A program made the position numbers and the translations under genes. A DNA stretch of 64,000 bases from Enterococcus caccae ATCC BAA-1240 (GTDB lineage Bacteria > Bacillota > Bacilli > Lactobacillales > Enterococcaceae), in NCBI RefSeq assembly GCF_000407145.1, contig NZ_KE136475.1, positions 62,001 to 126,000 of the forward strand, in the 5' to 3' direction. This document shows, in pieces, positions 1 through 9,345 of the stretch; positions within the stretch are counted from its first letter, which is position 1; the number at the start of each line of letters is the position of its first letter. The notes below the pieces were generated by a model. That model made no database searches and was not told where the DNA came from. It saw nothing but the letters and a program-made list of their open reading frames with translations.

Positions 1-3000
1 ATGTTGAATTTGTGACATTGGTTCCTGAAAATGACTATGATACTAATTGGCATGCGTGGCGTTGGCTACCTCATTTGAAGATTCGCAGTTTGAATCTAAG
101 AGGGATCATCCACAATGCTCAAACACGAGATATGGTGCTTAACTCGTTTTACCAAATTTTAACGAAAAGAAGACAAGAACTGAAAGAAAATAGCAATGAA
201 AAGATTCGTTTCCAACCACATTATGTATTCTCTATTTTAGAAGAGAGCTGGTTATCTGGACATGGGCTAAATGAATTTTTAGCAGAAGACATGAGCCCGT
301 ATGGTGTGACCGTGATTTGGGGGAAAGATGCCTTACCGATGTTGCCTGAGACAACGACGACCTTGATCGATTATCAAAGTAGTGAAGCGGCAATCTTGAT
401 CAACCAAAACAATGAGTATGTGAATCAAGCGTTTGTACCGACTCATTTACCGACTGCTTATCCGATTGAAGAAGCATTGCAGAGATTGGCGAATTTACAT
501 CATGTTGAAGTGGAGAAAAATGCCATCCCAGAAGCAATCGATTTTCTTGAATTATACGATGTAAAAGCAGTTGATGAGTTAAACATCGGCACACGTTGGA
601 CAAAAGCAGATACGTCTAAATCATTAGCGGTTCCATTAGGTGTTCGTGGTAAAGACGATATTGTTTACCTTAACCTACACGAACGAGCACACGGCCCTCA
701 TGGTTTAGTTGCGGGTACAACAGGATCGGGTAAATCAGAAATCGTTCAAAGTTATATCTTATCTTTAGCGGTGAACTTTGCACCAGAAGATGTTGGCTTT
801 TTACCGATTGACTTTAAAGGTGGAGGGATGGCGAATTTATTTGCTGACTTACCTCATTTACTTGGTTCTATTACCAATTTAGATGGCGCGAGTTCTGCTA
901 GAGCCTTACAAAGTATTCGTGCTGAGTTACAAAAAAGACAACGTAAATTTAGCCAATTTGGTGTGAATCATATTAATGGCTATACAAAATTATATAAACA
1001 AGGCAAAACAATTACAGATCCAGAAGAAAAGAAAAAATACCCAAGCGATCCATTGCCGCACTTATTTTTAATCAGTGATGAGTTTGCCGAACTAAAAGCC
1101 AATGAACCTGACTTTATGGCGGAACTTGTTTCAACGGCTCGAATCGGTCGTTCTTTAGGTGTCCATTTAATCTTAGCCACTCAAAAACCTAGTGGGGTTG
1201 TTGATGACCAAATTTGGTCGAACTCTCGTTTCAAACTAGCGTTGAAAGTAGCCGATGCCAATGATTCAAATGAAATCATCAAAACACCAGATGCGGCAAC
1301 GATCACACAACCAGGTCGTGCGTATTTACAAGTCGGAAACAATGAAATTTATGAACTATTCCAATCTGCTTGGAGCGGAGCGAATTATGATCCGTTTATT
1401 TCACGAGAAGAAAAAGTGGATGAACGTATTTGGCTGATCAATCAATTGGGACAATACGAATTATTAACAGCCGATTTATCACAAGAAGAAGATACCGTTG
1501 TGAAAAATGAAGAAGAAAAAACGCAGTTGGATGCTATTGTGGAAGCAATCCAAGCATATTCAGAAGAAACCAACGCGGTATTACCAGAAAAACCATGGCT
1601 TCCGCCACTAGAAACAGTAATTGATTCGCCTATCTTATCGAAGGAATGGAGCGATACAAGACAATTAAGCGTTCCGTTTGGCTTTATGGATATTCCTTCT
1701 AAACAAGAGCAAGTCGTGTTCAACTTTAATTTTAACGAACTGACACATACGGCGTTTTATGGCTCACCTGGTTTTGGTAAATCAACGGCACTTCAAACAT
1801 TAGTAATGAATCTTGCGCGACTTAATACACCAAGCCAAGTGCAGTTCAATTTATTTGATTTTGGTACAAATGGTTTGCTTCCGTTGAAAAAACTTCCTCA
1901 TGTCGCAGATTTAGTGCGTTTAGAAGAAGAAGAGAAGTTAGTGAAATTCTTGAAGCGAATCCGAAAAGAGATTCAAGAGCGAAAAGATGCATTTACCGAT
2001 TATGGGGTAGCAAGTCTATCTCAATACGAAGAAAAATCAGGGAACAAACTTCCTGTAGTGATTACGATCATTGACGGATTTGATGCCATCAAGGAAAGTC
2101 CATTAGAAGAAGAAATCGAATCTGTTGTGAACCAGTTGCTACGAGAAGGGGCTAGTGTAGGTCTGTACGCTGTTTTATCTGTTCTCAGAACATCTACCTT
2201 CAAGATGAGTATGGCAAGCAATATACCGTCTCACATCGGCCTATTCCTTGTAGAGGAAGGCGCAATCAGAGATGTTGTTGGGCGAGACGCATTGATTCCA
2301 CAAGAAATCATTGGACGAGCACAAATCAAATTAGATGATCCACATGAGCTTCAAGTCTTTCTTCCAACACATGGCGAAAATGATATTGACCGCTTAAATC
2401 ATTTAGAACAAGAGATAGAAGCGATGAACGAAGATTGGTCTGGCGAACGTCCGATTAAGATTCCGATGCTGGCAAAAGTGGTTTCAATGGCTGATTTCTA
2501 CGAGTCAAAACAAACACAAATCATGCTGGAAAATATGCAATTGCCAATTGGTTTGGATAAAGAAACAACGAATGTTGTCGGATTTGACCCACAAGAGCAT
2601 GGCTATTTTGTGATCGGAGACGATTCACCGCAACAAACAGAATACATTGAAAAAGTCATTGTAGAAAATCTAAAACATTTTGAAGGACGAGCACAACGAG
2701 TAGTCTTTAACGGCTCAGAACGTTTCGGCGGCTTTACGGAAAGCTTTGACATGATGGTTGCTGAACCTGATTATAGTACCTTTGTTAATGATTTAGTTAG
2801 CGAAATCGAGGTTCGCCAGGACGCAACAGATCCAGAACCAATGTTTGTCTATGTTCCAGAGGCGCATGTATTTGGAGACAAGACATTCATTACCAATGAT
2901 GCCATTGACGTGTATCTAAGAAAAGCCGCGAAAGTGAAGATTTACTTTATTTTCCAAGGCAATCAAAAACAAATTGAAAATAGCTTCGATGACTTTAATA

Positions 3001-3164
3001 AACGACTACGTACGAATATCCCAGCAGGGATGATCGGTACACGTTTAGCGGATCAAGGATTTATCAATGTGAAATCAGGCTATAGTGAACCAACAGTTGA
3101 ACTAGATGAGTCACATTTCTTTGTTGGACGGAATGCATGTCGAGTGAAGTTGGTTAGTGAATAG
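1..3164 (+). CDS. essC: EssC, T7SSb FtsK/SpoIIIE-type ATPase (5' end outside window)
   Basis: Membrane-anchored hexameric motor that drives type VII export. The frame is open from base 3 with no start, so the forkhead-like N-terminus, the membrane segments and part of the first region lie upstream. Three ATPase domains are visible in order. D1 has Walker A GTTGSGKSE (about 710-740) and Walker B LFLISDEF (about 1063-1090). D2 has GSPGFGKST (about 1761-1787). D3 is degenerate, with GDDSPQQTE in place of a P-loop (about 2615-2645), as is usual in EssC. In staphylococcal and listerial T7SSb the EssC C-terminus varies with the downstream effector set. Here the last ~118 codons are repeated at 14055-14408. 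The next gene follows after 32 bp. Confidence 0.95.
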   Translation, partial: VEFVTLVPENDYDTNWHAWRWLPHLKIRSLNLRGIIHNAQTRDMVLNSFYQILTKRRQELKENSNEKIRFQPHYVFSILEESWLSGHGLNEFLAEDMSPYGVTVIWGKDALPMLPETTTTLIDYQSSEAAILINQNNEYVNQAFVPTHLPTAYPIEEALQRLANLHHVEVEKNAIPEAIDFLELYDVKAVDELNIGTRWTKADTSKSLAVPLGVRGKDDIVYLNLHERAHGPHGLVAGTTGSGKSEIVQSYILSLAVNFAPEDVGFLPIDFKGGGMANLFADLPHLLGSITNLDGASSARALQSIRAELQKRQRKFSQFGVNHINGYTKLYKQGKTITDPEEKKKYPSDPLPHLFLISDEFAELKANEPDFMAELVSTARIGRSLGVHLILATQKPSGVVDDQIWSNSRFKLALKVADANDSNEIIKTPDAATITQPGRAYLQVGNNEIYELFQSAWSGANYDPFISREEKVDERIWLINQLGQYELLTADLSQEEDTVVKNEEEKTQLDAIVEAIQAYSEETNAVLPEKPWLPPLETVIDSPILSKEWSDTRQLSVPFGFMDIPSKQEQVVFNFNFNELTHTAFYGSPGFGKSTALQTLVMNLARLNTPSQVQFNLFDFGTNGLLPLKKLPHVADLVRLEEEEKLVKFLKRIRKEIQERKDAFTDYGVASLSQYEEKSGNKLPVVITIIDGFDAIKESPLEEEIESVVNQLLREGASVGLYAVLSVLRTSTFKMSMASNIPSHIGLFLVEEGAIRDVVGRDALIPQEIIGRAQIKLDDPHELQVFLPTHGENDIDRLNHLEQEIEAMNEDWSGERPIKIPMLAKVVSMADFYESKQTQIMLENMQLPIGLDKETTNVVGFDPQEHGYFVIGDDSPQQTEYIEKVIVENLKHFEGRAQRVVFNGSERFGGFTESFDMMVAEPDYSTFVNDLVSEIEVRQDATDPEPMFVYVPEAHVFGDKTFITNDAIDVYLRKAAKVKIYFIFQGNQKQIENSFDDFNKRLRTNIPAGMIGTRLADQGFINVKSGYSEPTVELDESHFFVGRNACRVKLVSE

Positions 3165-3196
3165 TTGATAGTTTAAGTGTAAAAGGAGGTAAAACG

Positions 3197-3634
3197 ATGA
3201 GTAAAGACGATGCAGCAGAAAAAAAGCGTCAGGAGAAGAATGCTCAAAATAGACGAGAATCAACACGATGGCAACAAATTGGAAATGAACGAAAAGCAAA
3301 TTATGATAAAAATCAAAAAAAATTAGAACGATTAAAAGAAGCAAAGAGCAAATTAGAAAAATCTATGAAGAACTTTGCACAGTTTGAGAGTCAAGTGAAG
3401 CAATATCCTACAAAATTAAGTACTGGACAATTTAAAGGAACGCTTCGTGATAAATTTGATGAAAAAGCAAACAAAATGGGTACGGCATTACACACAGAAG
3501 AAAATTCTTATCAAAGAAATATGGCAAAATTAGATGCAGAAATAGCAAAGAAAGAATTAGAACAAGGAGATTTGCTTGGTGCTGTAGAAAGTGCCTTTAA
3601 TACGGCAAAAAATTTCTTGGCTTCTATCTTTTAG
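3197..3634 (+). CDS. DUF3958-like helical LXG-partner protein (module 1)
   Basis: A 145-residue, highly charged, almost entirely alpha-helical and coiled-coil protein without signal peptide or membrane segment, preceded by a strong AAAAGGAGG site. Small helical proteins of the DUF3958 type sit directly upstream of LXG effectors in T7SSb loci and help target them to the machine; that role is known for the family and inferred here. Its paralogue at 14441 shares the first residues (MSKDDAAE) and the C-terminal LDAEIAKKELEQGDL stretch. The family call is from pattern recognition only. Confidence 0.75.
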   Translation: MSKDDAAEKKRQEKNAQNRRESTRWQQIGNERKANYDKNQKKLERLKEAKSKLEKSMKNFAQFESQVKQYPTKLSTGQFKGTLRDKFDEKANKMGTALHTEENSYQRNMAKLDAEIAKKELEQGDLLGAVESAFNTAKNFLASIF

Positions 3635-3657
3635 CCTGATATGAGGAGAGATTATAG

Positions 3658-3951
3658 ATGGGGAAAACAGGTGTAGATAAGGCGGCATGGGATGCAGTAG
3701 TTTCAAAAGCAGATAGTGCTGTTTCAAGTATTTCCAAGCCCACGATTAATGAATTGGGCAAAACAACTCTAAAACGCTTTAAAAAAGTGATAGAGACTCA
3801 AAAAACACTGGTGAATACAGTAGAATCTTTCAAAAATGTTTCAAGTACTGATACACAAAAAATGAAACAAGTTGCGGAAAATATTGTCAATGAAGATAAG
3901 CAAGCATCTAAATCATTTGAACAAAATACAACCAAAGTGAGGTTTAAGTGA
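3658..3951 (+). CDS. DUF3130/TIGR04197-like WXG100-type LXG-partner protein (module 1)
   Basis: A 97-residue helical protein (start MGKTGVDKAAWDAVVSKADS, ends KVRFK) with the size and helix-turn-helix look of the small ESX-like partners that form heterocomplexes with the N-terminus of LXG toxins. A GAGGAGAG site lies just upstream. Its stop TGA overlaps the ATG of the next gene by one base, which indicates translational coupling. The paralogue at 14901 is the same protein with a short insertion near the C-terminus (an extra FEQNT-like repeat). Confidence 0.75.
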   Translation: MGKTGVDKAAWDAVVSKADSAVSSISKPTINELGKTTLKRFKKVIETQKTLVNTVESFKNVSSTDTQKMKQVAENIVNEDKQASKSFEQNTTKVRFK

Positions 3952-4661
3952 TGGCAAATTATGACTCAAAGAAATTTTTTGAAGGTGTTTTGATCAATGA
4001 TGAATCACTTACCTTTGAAGTGACAGAAGACCTGATTCTAACAGGTGTTCTCTTAGGAACAAATTTTCAGCTATTAAAATCAGTCTATAAGACACACCGA
4101 AATTTAGAACAACAATTTGAACACAAACCGATGATCGGTGCTAAATTGAGCGTATTCTTTGATTATGAGGAACAAACGGTCACCTTTGATCGGCAATCAA
4201 GTCAAGTGGTATTGACTATTCCTCAATTTTTGCAATACATTGGTAAAATTGATGTTGCTTTTGCGCCTATTTACCCAGTTGGGACAACCGTTGAACTGGA
4301 TGAAAGTATGTTGCCAGACAGCGTAGCAGAGATGTTTAAAGACGGCGATTTAGGAGCAATTGTCACTCTTACTGGAAGAAAAGTCCCCTTGATGTCAGGG
4401 TTTGATCATTATATTGTCGATTATTTAGGACGACTATGGCCGTTTGGAGAAATCCCTGGTAATGATCCAGTCTTGATTTCAAATATGATGATCAAGCGTG
4501 TAATTGCTGAAAGTTATACGAATGAATATGAAGAAGCCTTTTCCTTTGATGTACTGCGTGCGACCCAAGTATTAAATCAACAAATCTCCACAGCCTACAT
4601 GACGACAGAAGATGCGATTTCCTATTACGAAGCACTTTCTGAAATCGTAGAAACAGAGTAG
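3951..4661 (+). CDS. DUF4176-containing T7SS accessory protein (module 1)
   Basis: 236 residues. The second half carries the DUF4176 pattern (PIYPVGTTVELD ... GAIVTLTGRKVPLM ... YIVDYLGRLWPFGEI), while the N-terminal ~90 residues are specific to this enterococcal protein. DUF4176 proteins are regularly encoded beside LXG toxins, and a chaperone or targeting role is the likely one. The start is the ATG overlapping the upstream TGA; a GTG one codon earlier is also open. The last ~20 codons plus the following ribosome site recur in front of LXG toxin 2 (about 6866-6958). The paralogue is at 15212. Confidence 0.8.
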   Translation: MANYDSKKFFEGVLINDESLTFEVTEDLILTGVLLGTNFQLLKSVYKTHRNLEQQFEHKPMIGAKLSVFFDYEEQTVTFDRQSSQVVLTIPQFLQYIGKIDVAFAPIYPVGTTVELDESMLPDSVAEMFKDGDLGAIVTLTGRKVPLMSGFDHYIVDYLGRLWPFGEIPGNDPVLISNMMIKRVIAESYTNEYEEAFSFDVLRATQVLNQQISTAYMTTEDAISYYEALSEIVETE

Positions 4662-4690
4662 AGAGTAAAACATTAAGAAAGGAGCATATT

Positions 4691-6256
4691 ATGGGCTTTC
4701 ACGTAGAAACAGCTGAAATGAAAAAGGCGTTGGAACAGTATCAAAAATTATCAAGAACCGTACAGGAACAATTAGATAATGCCAAAAGCTCAATGAATGG
4801 TATCATTAACAGTAACGCGATGCACGGTCAAGTAGGCCAAGCAATCGCCGCTGATATCAATAATAATAAAAATGCCGTACTTGTCGGCTTAAAAAATAGC
4901 TATAAGTTAGTGGAAGCAGACCTCCAAAAGACTTATGCAGATTTTGCAGGAACCACAGGAGAAACCTCACAAAGTGCGGTGTTAGATGAAGATGTCTTAA
5001 CTAAGGCAAAAACAGCCATTGATAAATTTAAGACAGAACACAAAGAAAAAAGACAAACCATCAAATCAACTTACAATGATATAGCTGATTTAATTTCGCT
5101 TTCTATGCCAAGCAGTAGTACGTTCACTAGTGCTTGTGATGAAGCAAAGAAACAGTTGGATAAGATCATTCAAAAGGTCAATGAATTTGATAGTAAGCAA
5201 CCACCAAGCTCAGCAGAAGAGATTATCAATGCTCTATCTCAACAAATCAAAATGTCTGAAACAGCAAGCGGCGTAAGCTACACAGACCCAAGATTTATGG
5301 AGTTTGTCTCCCAAACAGGGTTAGCAGAATCAATCCAAGATATCGATAGTCAAATAGCCAAAGCAGAAGCAGATGCAAAATTAGAAGCAGAAAAAGCCGC
5401 AAAGGAAAAACAAGAACAATGGGCCAAAGATCATCCATTAGAGAATGCGTTACGTAATTTTTCAGATGGTATCGGTTCTTGGTGGAATGGGATTGTCAAA
5501 GGAACAAAAGGACTCAATACGGAAGGCTTTTTCCTCTTAGAAACAGGCAAAGGTATTTTATTAGCTTTAGAATCTACGGTAGGATTTGTAGGAGATGGGA
5601 TCAGTTCATTAGCGATTGGCAGTGTACAAGTTGGCCAGCTTTTAGGTGGAGGAATCGCTACAGGGATCAATAATTTACGGGGAGTAAAATCCCCAGATTG
5701 GATCGGTAAAGATTGGTCAGGAACTGTTAAGAATGTTCAGGCACTGACACCTTCCGCTATTTTTGAAATGAGTAAAGCCGCGATAGGCGCAATGGCTGAT
5801 GACTTTAAACGTGGAGATATCTATGATATGACGACAGATGTTCTGACAGTAGGAACAATGTTAACGGCAGCGAATGGATTGAAAAACACGGCGAAGAATG
5901 TTACAACTAAGTTGAAAGCGCCAAAAGTTGGGTCTGTTGTGGATGATGTGGCTAAGGGATCCAGTGGGGCTAAATCTTCTGGAGAAGATATATTTAATTA
6001 TACAAACAAAGTAAATGAGCATATGGCTAATCCTGATAGAGCAGTTCCAGCTCAAACCTTGAAAGAAGCAATCAAAGGTGGTACTCCTATGCCTGACCCA
6101 AGAGGGTCTAGCGCAACAATGTATTATAGTGAAATTTACATTAATGGCAAGAAATATAATTTTGAAGTGCTTTATGATAAGGCAACAAACACTATTTATC
6201 ACTTTAAATATGACAGAAGACCATTAGGTCCATTGCCAGCAGTACCAAAACAATAA
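4691..6256 (+). CDS. LXG toxin 1, C-terminal domain possibly an RNase
   Basis: 521 residues. The N-terminal LXG domain (about 1-210, starting MGFHVETAEMKKALEQYQKL) directs export by T7SS. A charged coiled coil (about 220-245) and a Gly-rich hydrophobic middle (about 275-330) follow. The last ~90 residues form the polymorphic toxin tip, with a His, an Arg (EHM...DRAVP), AIKGGTPMPDP and short beta strands ending NTIYHFKYDRRP. That layout recalls BECR-fold RNase tips, which is my inference and not a confident family assignment. The start follows AGAAAGGAGC. Residues 1-230 are near identical to LXG toxin 2. The immunity gene follows after 17 bp. Confidence 0.88.
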   Translation: MGFHVETAEMKKALEQYQKLSRTVQEQLDNAKSSMNGIINSNAMHGQVGQAIAADINNNKNAVLVGLKNSYKLVEADLQKTYADFAGTTGETSQSAVLDEDVLTKAKTAIDKFKTEHKEKRQTIKSTYNDIADLISLSMPSSSTFTSACDEAKKQLDKIIQKVNEFDSKQPPSSAEEIINALSQQIKMSETASGVSYTDPRFMEFVSQTGLAESIQDIDSQIAKAEADAKLEAEKAAKEKQEQWAKDHPLENALRNFSDGIGSWWNGIVKGTKGLNTEGFFLLETGKGILLALESTVGFVGDGISSLAIGSVQVGQLLGGGIATGINNLRGVKSPDWIGKDWSGTVKNVQALTPSAIFEMSKAAIGAMADDFKRGDIYDMTTDVLTVGTMLTAANGLKNTAKNVTTKLKAPKVGSVVDDVAKGSSGAKSSGEDIFNYTNKVNEHMANPDRAVPAQTLKEAIKGGTPMPDPRGSSATMYYSEIYINGKKYNFEVLYDKATNTIYHFKYDRRPLGPLPAVPKQ

Positions 6257-6273
6257 TACTGGAGGAAAACTAT

Positions 6274-6546
6274 ATGACAAAAAAAGAGCAACTATATTAT
6301 TTATTAAATGGTTTGAATCATGGGGAAATAGAGATTAACAATTTTACAAATCAGTTTATGAAAATTTTTGATTTAGAAATAGATTATGATGAATTGTCGA
6401 AAAAAGAATATGCAGTTTTAGGAAATGTGTCCGATATGGCAGCTAGATTTTCTGACAATTCGGAGGATTTGAAATTGCCTAATGTGTACTATAGCGAAAA
6501 GCAAATTAGAGAAGAAGTATCTCATGCTTTAAAAGAATTAACGTAA
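6274..6546 (+). CDS. Probable immunity protein for LXG toxin 1
   Basis: A 90-residue soluble, acidic, helical protein (MTKKEQLYYLLNGLNHGEIE...) directly behind toxin 1 with an ACTGGAGGA site. Position and size fit a cognate immunity protein. The spaced pattern of Phe/Tyr, a central acidic region and a final helix is similar to small cytosolic immunity proteins of contact-dependent toxins, but I do not recognise a named family. It is followed by a hairpin and the repeated spacer described at 6547-6958. Confidence 0.65.
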   Translation: MTKKEQLYYLLNGLNHGEIEINNFTNQFMKIFDLEIDYDELSKKEYAVLGNVSDMAARFSDNSEDLKLPNVYYSEKQIREEVSHALKELT

Positions 6547-6558
6547 ACTATATAAAAA

Positions 6559-6600
6559 AAGGCACTCTACTATCTGATTGGAGTCGGATAGTAAAGCCTT
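6559..6600 (+). terminator. Hairpin behind immunity gene 1
   Basis: Interrupted inverted repeat (AAGGC...TACTATC / GATAGTA...GCCTT) just after the immunity stop. There is no clean T-run, so it may be a weak terminator or an mRNA end-stabilising stem. Confidence 0.45.
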
Positions 6601-6754
6601 GACTAGTAAGAAATAAGCTCACTAATCAAGTTGCCAATAGCTAACAAAAGCTAGCTGTATTTATTGTACAGAAATTCAAAAGACTTTTCTAGTCTTTTCG
6701 AATGTTTCTTAAGTGTACAATCGTTTCAGCTAGAAAGTGTAAAAGTTAATGAAA

Positions 6755-6789
6755 CGGTATTAGTGAGAAACAACACTAATACCGATTTT
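6755..6789 (+). terminator. Perfect 11-bp stem-loop in repeated spacer
   Basis: CGGTATTAGTG and CACTAATACCG around an 8-base loop, followed by ATTTT. Related hairpins with a CGGTAT/ATACCG stem follow at 9511 and 13031, each behind an immunity gene or cassette. Confidence 0.6.
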
Positions 6790-6865
6790 CGTATATCAAA
6801 ATTAAGAGGACAAGTTAAAAAAAGTCCTAATTCAGATTTGTCTTCGGTGGATACACATAAGCCTA

Positions 6866-6928
6866 CATGACGACAGAAGATGCGGTTTCCTATTATGAAA
6901 CACTTTCTGGAATCGTAGAAACAGAGTA
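6866..6928 (+). pseudogene. Remnant of a DUF4176 gene 3' end
   Basis: Reads AYMTTEDAVSYYETLSGIVE in the right frame, ending in TAG. It is almost identical to the last ~20 codons of the gene at 3951-4661 and has the same downstream bases up to the next ATG. The rest of that gene is absent here, so this is a junction left by duplication or replacement of an LXG gene. Confidence 0.8.
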
Positions 6929-6958
6929 GACAGTAAAACATTAAGAAAGGAGCATATT

Positions 6959-8953
6959 ATGGGCTTTCATGTAGAAACAGCCGAAATGAAAAAGGCGTTG
7001 GAACAGTATCAAAAACTATCCAAAACGGCACAAGAACAATTAGATAATGCCAAAAGTTCAATGAATGGGATCATTAACAGTAATGCGATGCACGGTCAAG
7101 TAGGCCAAGCAATTGCGGCAGATATCAATAATAATAAAAATGCCGTACTTGTTGGCTTAAAAAATAGTTATAAGTTAGTAGAAGCAGATCTCCAACAAAC
7201 TTACGCAGATTTTGCGGGAACCACAGGAGAAACCTCACAAAGTGCGGTGTTAGATGAAGATGTTTTAACGAAGGCAAAAACAGCTATTGATAAATTTAAG
7301 ACGGAGCACAAAGAAAAAAGACAAACCATCAAATCAACGTACAGTGATATAGCCGATCTGATTTCGCTTTCTATGCCAAGCAGTAGTACCTTCACTAGTG
7401 CTTGTGATGAAGCAAAAAAGCAGTTGGATAAGATCATTCAAAAAGTCAATGAGTTTGATAGTAAGCAACCACCAAGCTCAGCAGAAGAGATCATCAATGT
7501 TTTATCTCAACAAATCAAAATGTCTGAAACCGCGAGTGGCTTAAGTTATACAGATCCAAGATTTATGGAATTTGTCTCACAGACAGAATTAGCAGAAGCA
7601 ATCAAAGATATTGATAGCCAAATAGCCAAGGCAGAAGCAGATGTAAAACTAGAAGCAGAAAAAGCTGCAAAGAAAAAACAAGAAGAATGGGCAAAACATC
7701 ATCCAGTAGAAAACTTCCTTCAAAATATGTCAGATAGCATCGGCGATTGGTGGGGAAATGTTGTCCAAGGAACAAAAAATCTTTCTATTCCAAAAGGATT
7801 TAAAGATATTCTTCTATTTGGAGAAGGATTCCTTGGCGGCGCAGGTGAGATGGTAAGCTCAGTAGCTATTGGCGGTAGTCAAGTCATTCATTTAGGGGTT
7901 GAACTAGTCGAATGGGGTCTTGATTCAGCGAGAGGTATTGAAACACCACAATGGAAACTAGACGATATCAAAGGCGCATGGGAAAATACGAAGGCGATTG
8001 GCAGCACGTTAAAGACAATAGGTTTGGGACTTCAAGGAGCCACGAATCCATGGTTATTGGCAGTGAGTCCAACGCATCGAGAGGCGTTGAAAGAAACCTT
8101 TGACATGGGCGCAGGAATCGTTAATACTATAGTTAACGATATAAAAACAGGAAATGCCTATGCGATAGGGGGCTATGTATTTGATGTAGCGAGCATGTTT
8201 GTGGGAGTTGGAGAAGTAAATGCGGCTCTGAAAGGAACGAAGTTAGGCGTAAAAATAGCTGAGGGATTAAATGCGTTCAAAGCAACAACGAAAGCCACGA
8301 CGTTGAGCAAACTAGGCAAAGTTACATCGATGGTCGATAAAAGCTTGAAGTACGGAGATGATGCCTTAAAAGCCTTTATGACAAAATTAAAGAATATTCC
8401 AATGCCAGTTATGGATGAATTAGCATTTGCAGGTCAAAGCATGGGCAAGATGACTTTAGGCGATTATATGGAAGCTTTTAGTAAAGGTGATGGATTCGCA
8501 GATGATGTGGTTAAGAAAGTTAGTGAAGCTGCGGATGATATAAAAATTCCTTCTGTTAGAAATAATGAATTTAATAAGTGGTTTGATAATTTGACAAGTG
8601 AACAGTTAGAAAAACTTTGGAAAAATACCGAACTTCGGAAAAAAATAGAAGATAGAATTAGGAGGCCAGGAGGATATCATGAATGGCACTTGGTTTCTAG
8701 AACACCAACATTTAAAAAATGGGGAGTTAGCATGGATGATATTAAAGAGTTGCGAACTTTAACAAAAGATGTGGAGTTTGTAAACCCAAGCGGTTGGCAT
8801 GGAGGAAGAGGTTCAACAAAAGCTCATAATGAAATTTTAAAAATTATAGATAATGCTACTGACTATGATAATTTTGTAGTAAAATTAAATGAGTGGGCAA
8901 GTAGTAGACTTAAAAATGGAATTCAAGGTTTGCCTGAAGGATTAAGGAGGTAA
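6959..8953 (+). CDS. LXG toxin 2, putative His-rich nuclease tip
   Basis: 664 residues. LXG domain at 1-210 (near identical to toxin 1), coiled coil to about 245, then a hydrophobic Gly-rich middle (about 275-460). The tip (about 535-664) has GGYHEWHLVSR, FKKWGVSMDDIKELRTLT and HGGRGST..HNEI, a His/Asn/Glu-rich arrangement typical of HNH/EndoVII-like toxin nucleases. Nuclease activity is inferred. It has no partner genes of its own and presumably uses those at 3197-4661. Its last codons contain the AAGGAGG site of the immunity gene, which couples the two. Confidence 0.88.
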   Translation: MGFHVETAEMKKALEQYQKLSKTAQEQLDNAKSSMNGIINSNAMHGQVGQAIAADINNNKNAVLVGLKNSYKLVEADLQQTYADFAGTTGETSQSAVLDEDVLTKAKTAIDKFKTEHKEKRQTIKSTYSDIADLISLSMPSSSTFTSACDEAKKQLDKIIQKVNEFDSKQPPSSAEEIINVLSQQIKMSETASGLSYTDPRFMEFVSQTELAEAIKDIDSQIAKAEADVKLEAEKAAKKKQEEWAKHHPVENFLQNMSDSIGDWWGNVVQGTKNLSIPKGFKDILLFGEGFLGGAGEMVSSVAIGGSQVIHLGVELVEWGLDSARGIETPQWKLDDIKGAWENTKAIGSTLKTIGLGLQGATNPWLLAVSPTHREALKETFDMGAGIVNTIVNDIKTGNAYAIGGYVFDVASMFVGVGEVNAALKGTKLGVKIAEGLNAFKATTKATTLSKLGKVTSMVDKSLKYGDDALKAFMTKLKNIPMPVMDELAFAGQSMGKMTLGDYMEAFSKGDGFADDVVKKVSEAADDIKIPSVRNNEFNKWFDNLTSEQLEKLWKNTELRKKIEDRIRRPGGYHEWHLVSRTPTFKKWGVSMDDIKELRTLTKDVEFVNPSGWHGGRGSTKAHNEILKIIDNATDYDNFVVKLNEWASSRLKNGIQGLPEGLRR

Positions 8954-8958
8954 TTAAT

Positions 8959-9345
8959 TTGGCTGATAAAAATGATGTTTCATTGTGGTTAGGTAATTTT
9001 TCTGATAAAGAAGCATTAGATAAGTATGTGGAAGTATCTTATACAGAGGAAGGAGATAGTATACCTTCTCAATTTGAGAAAGACTATAAATTAGGCTATT
9101 ATGATAGAGATTTAATTGAGCGAGATTGGATTCCAGTGAAAAATAAGAATATAAGAGAATTGCTAGAGGGTTTTTCTTATGATGAACAACTGATTCCGCA
9201 ATTTAAAAATCAGGAGACTATTTATAATTCAATACTATTGGTTTATAACTATTCATATAACAAAGAGGAAGATAAAAGGATTAGTATTGTTAATCAAAAT
9301 TATCAAATAAATTTTGTGGGAGTGGCAAGTTATTTAGATGAATAA
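8959..9345 (+). CDS. Imm22-family immunity protein
   Basis: 128 residues with an uncommon TTG start. AAGGAGG lies inside the end of the toxin gene, 8 bp upstream of the start, and no better ATG exists. The N-terminal pattern SLWLGNFSDKEALDKYVEV, followed by SQFEKDYKLGYYDRDLIERDW, matches what I know of immunity family 22 (WxGxF...eYvev.Y...SqF.kDf...yyD.D..E). It is the likely antidote of toxin 2, and is followed by a CGGTAT-type hairpin. Confidence 0.8.
   Translation: MADKNDVSLWLGNFSDKEALDKYVEVSYTEEGDSIPSQFEKDYKLGYYDRDLIERDWIPVKNKNIRELLEGFSYDEQLIPQFKNQETIYNSILLVYNYSYNKEEDKRISIVNQNYQINFVGVASYLDE

Larger units (their letters stand above)
6547..6958 (+). other. Gene-free spacer with two hairpins and a recombination scar
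   Basis: About 410 bp without a convincing gene. It holds a hairpin at 6559-6600, a sequence related to the spacer behind toxin 2 (compare 6639-6799 with 9394-9557), a perfect 11-bp stem at 6755-6784, and then a copied 3' end of the DUF4176 gene running into the ribosome site of LXG toxin 2. Confidence 0.7.

Noticed and set aside
5861-6202. 113-codon minus-strand frame across the tip of LXG toxin 1
   Set aside because: Antisense to a well-supported toxin gene, no ribosome site, no family resemblance.
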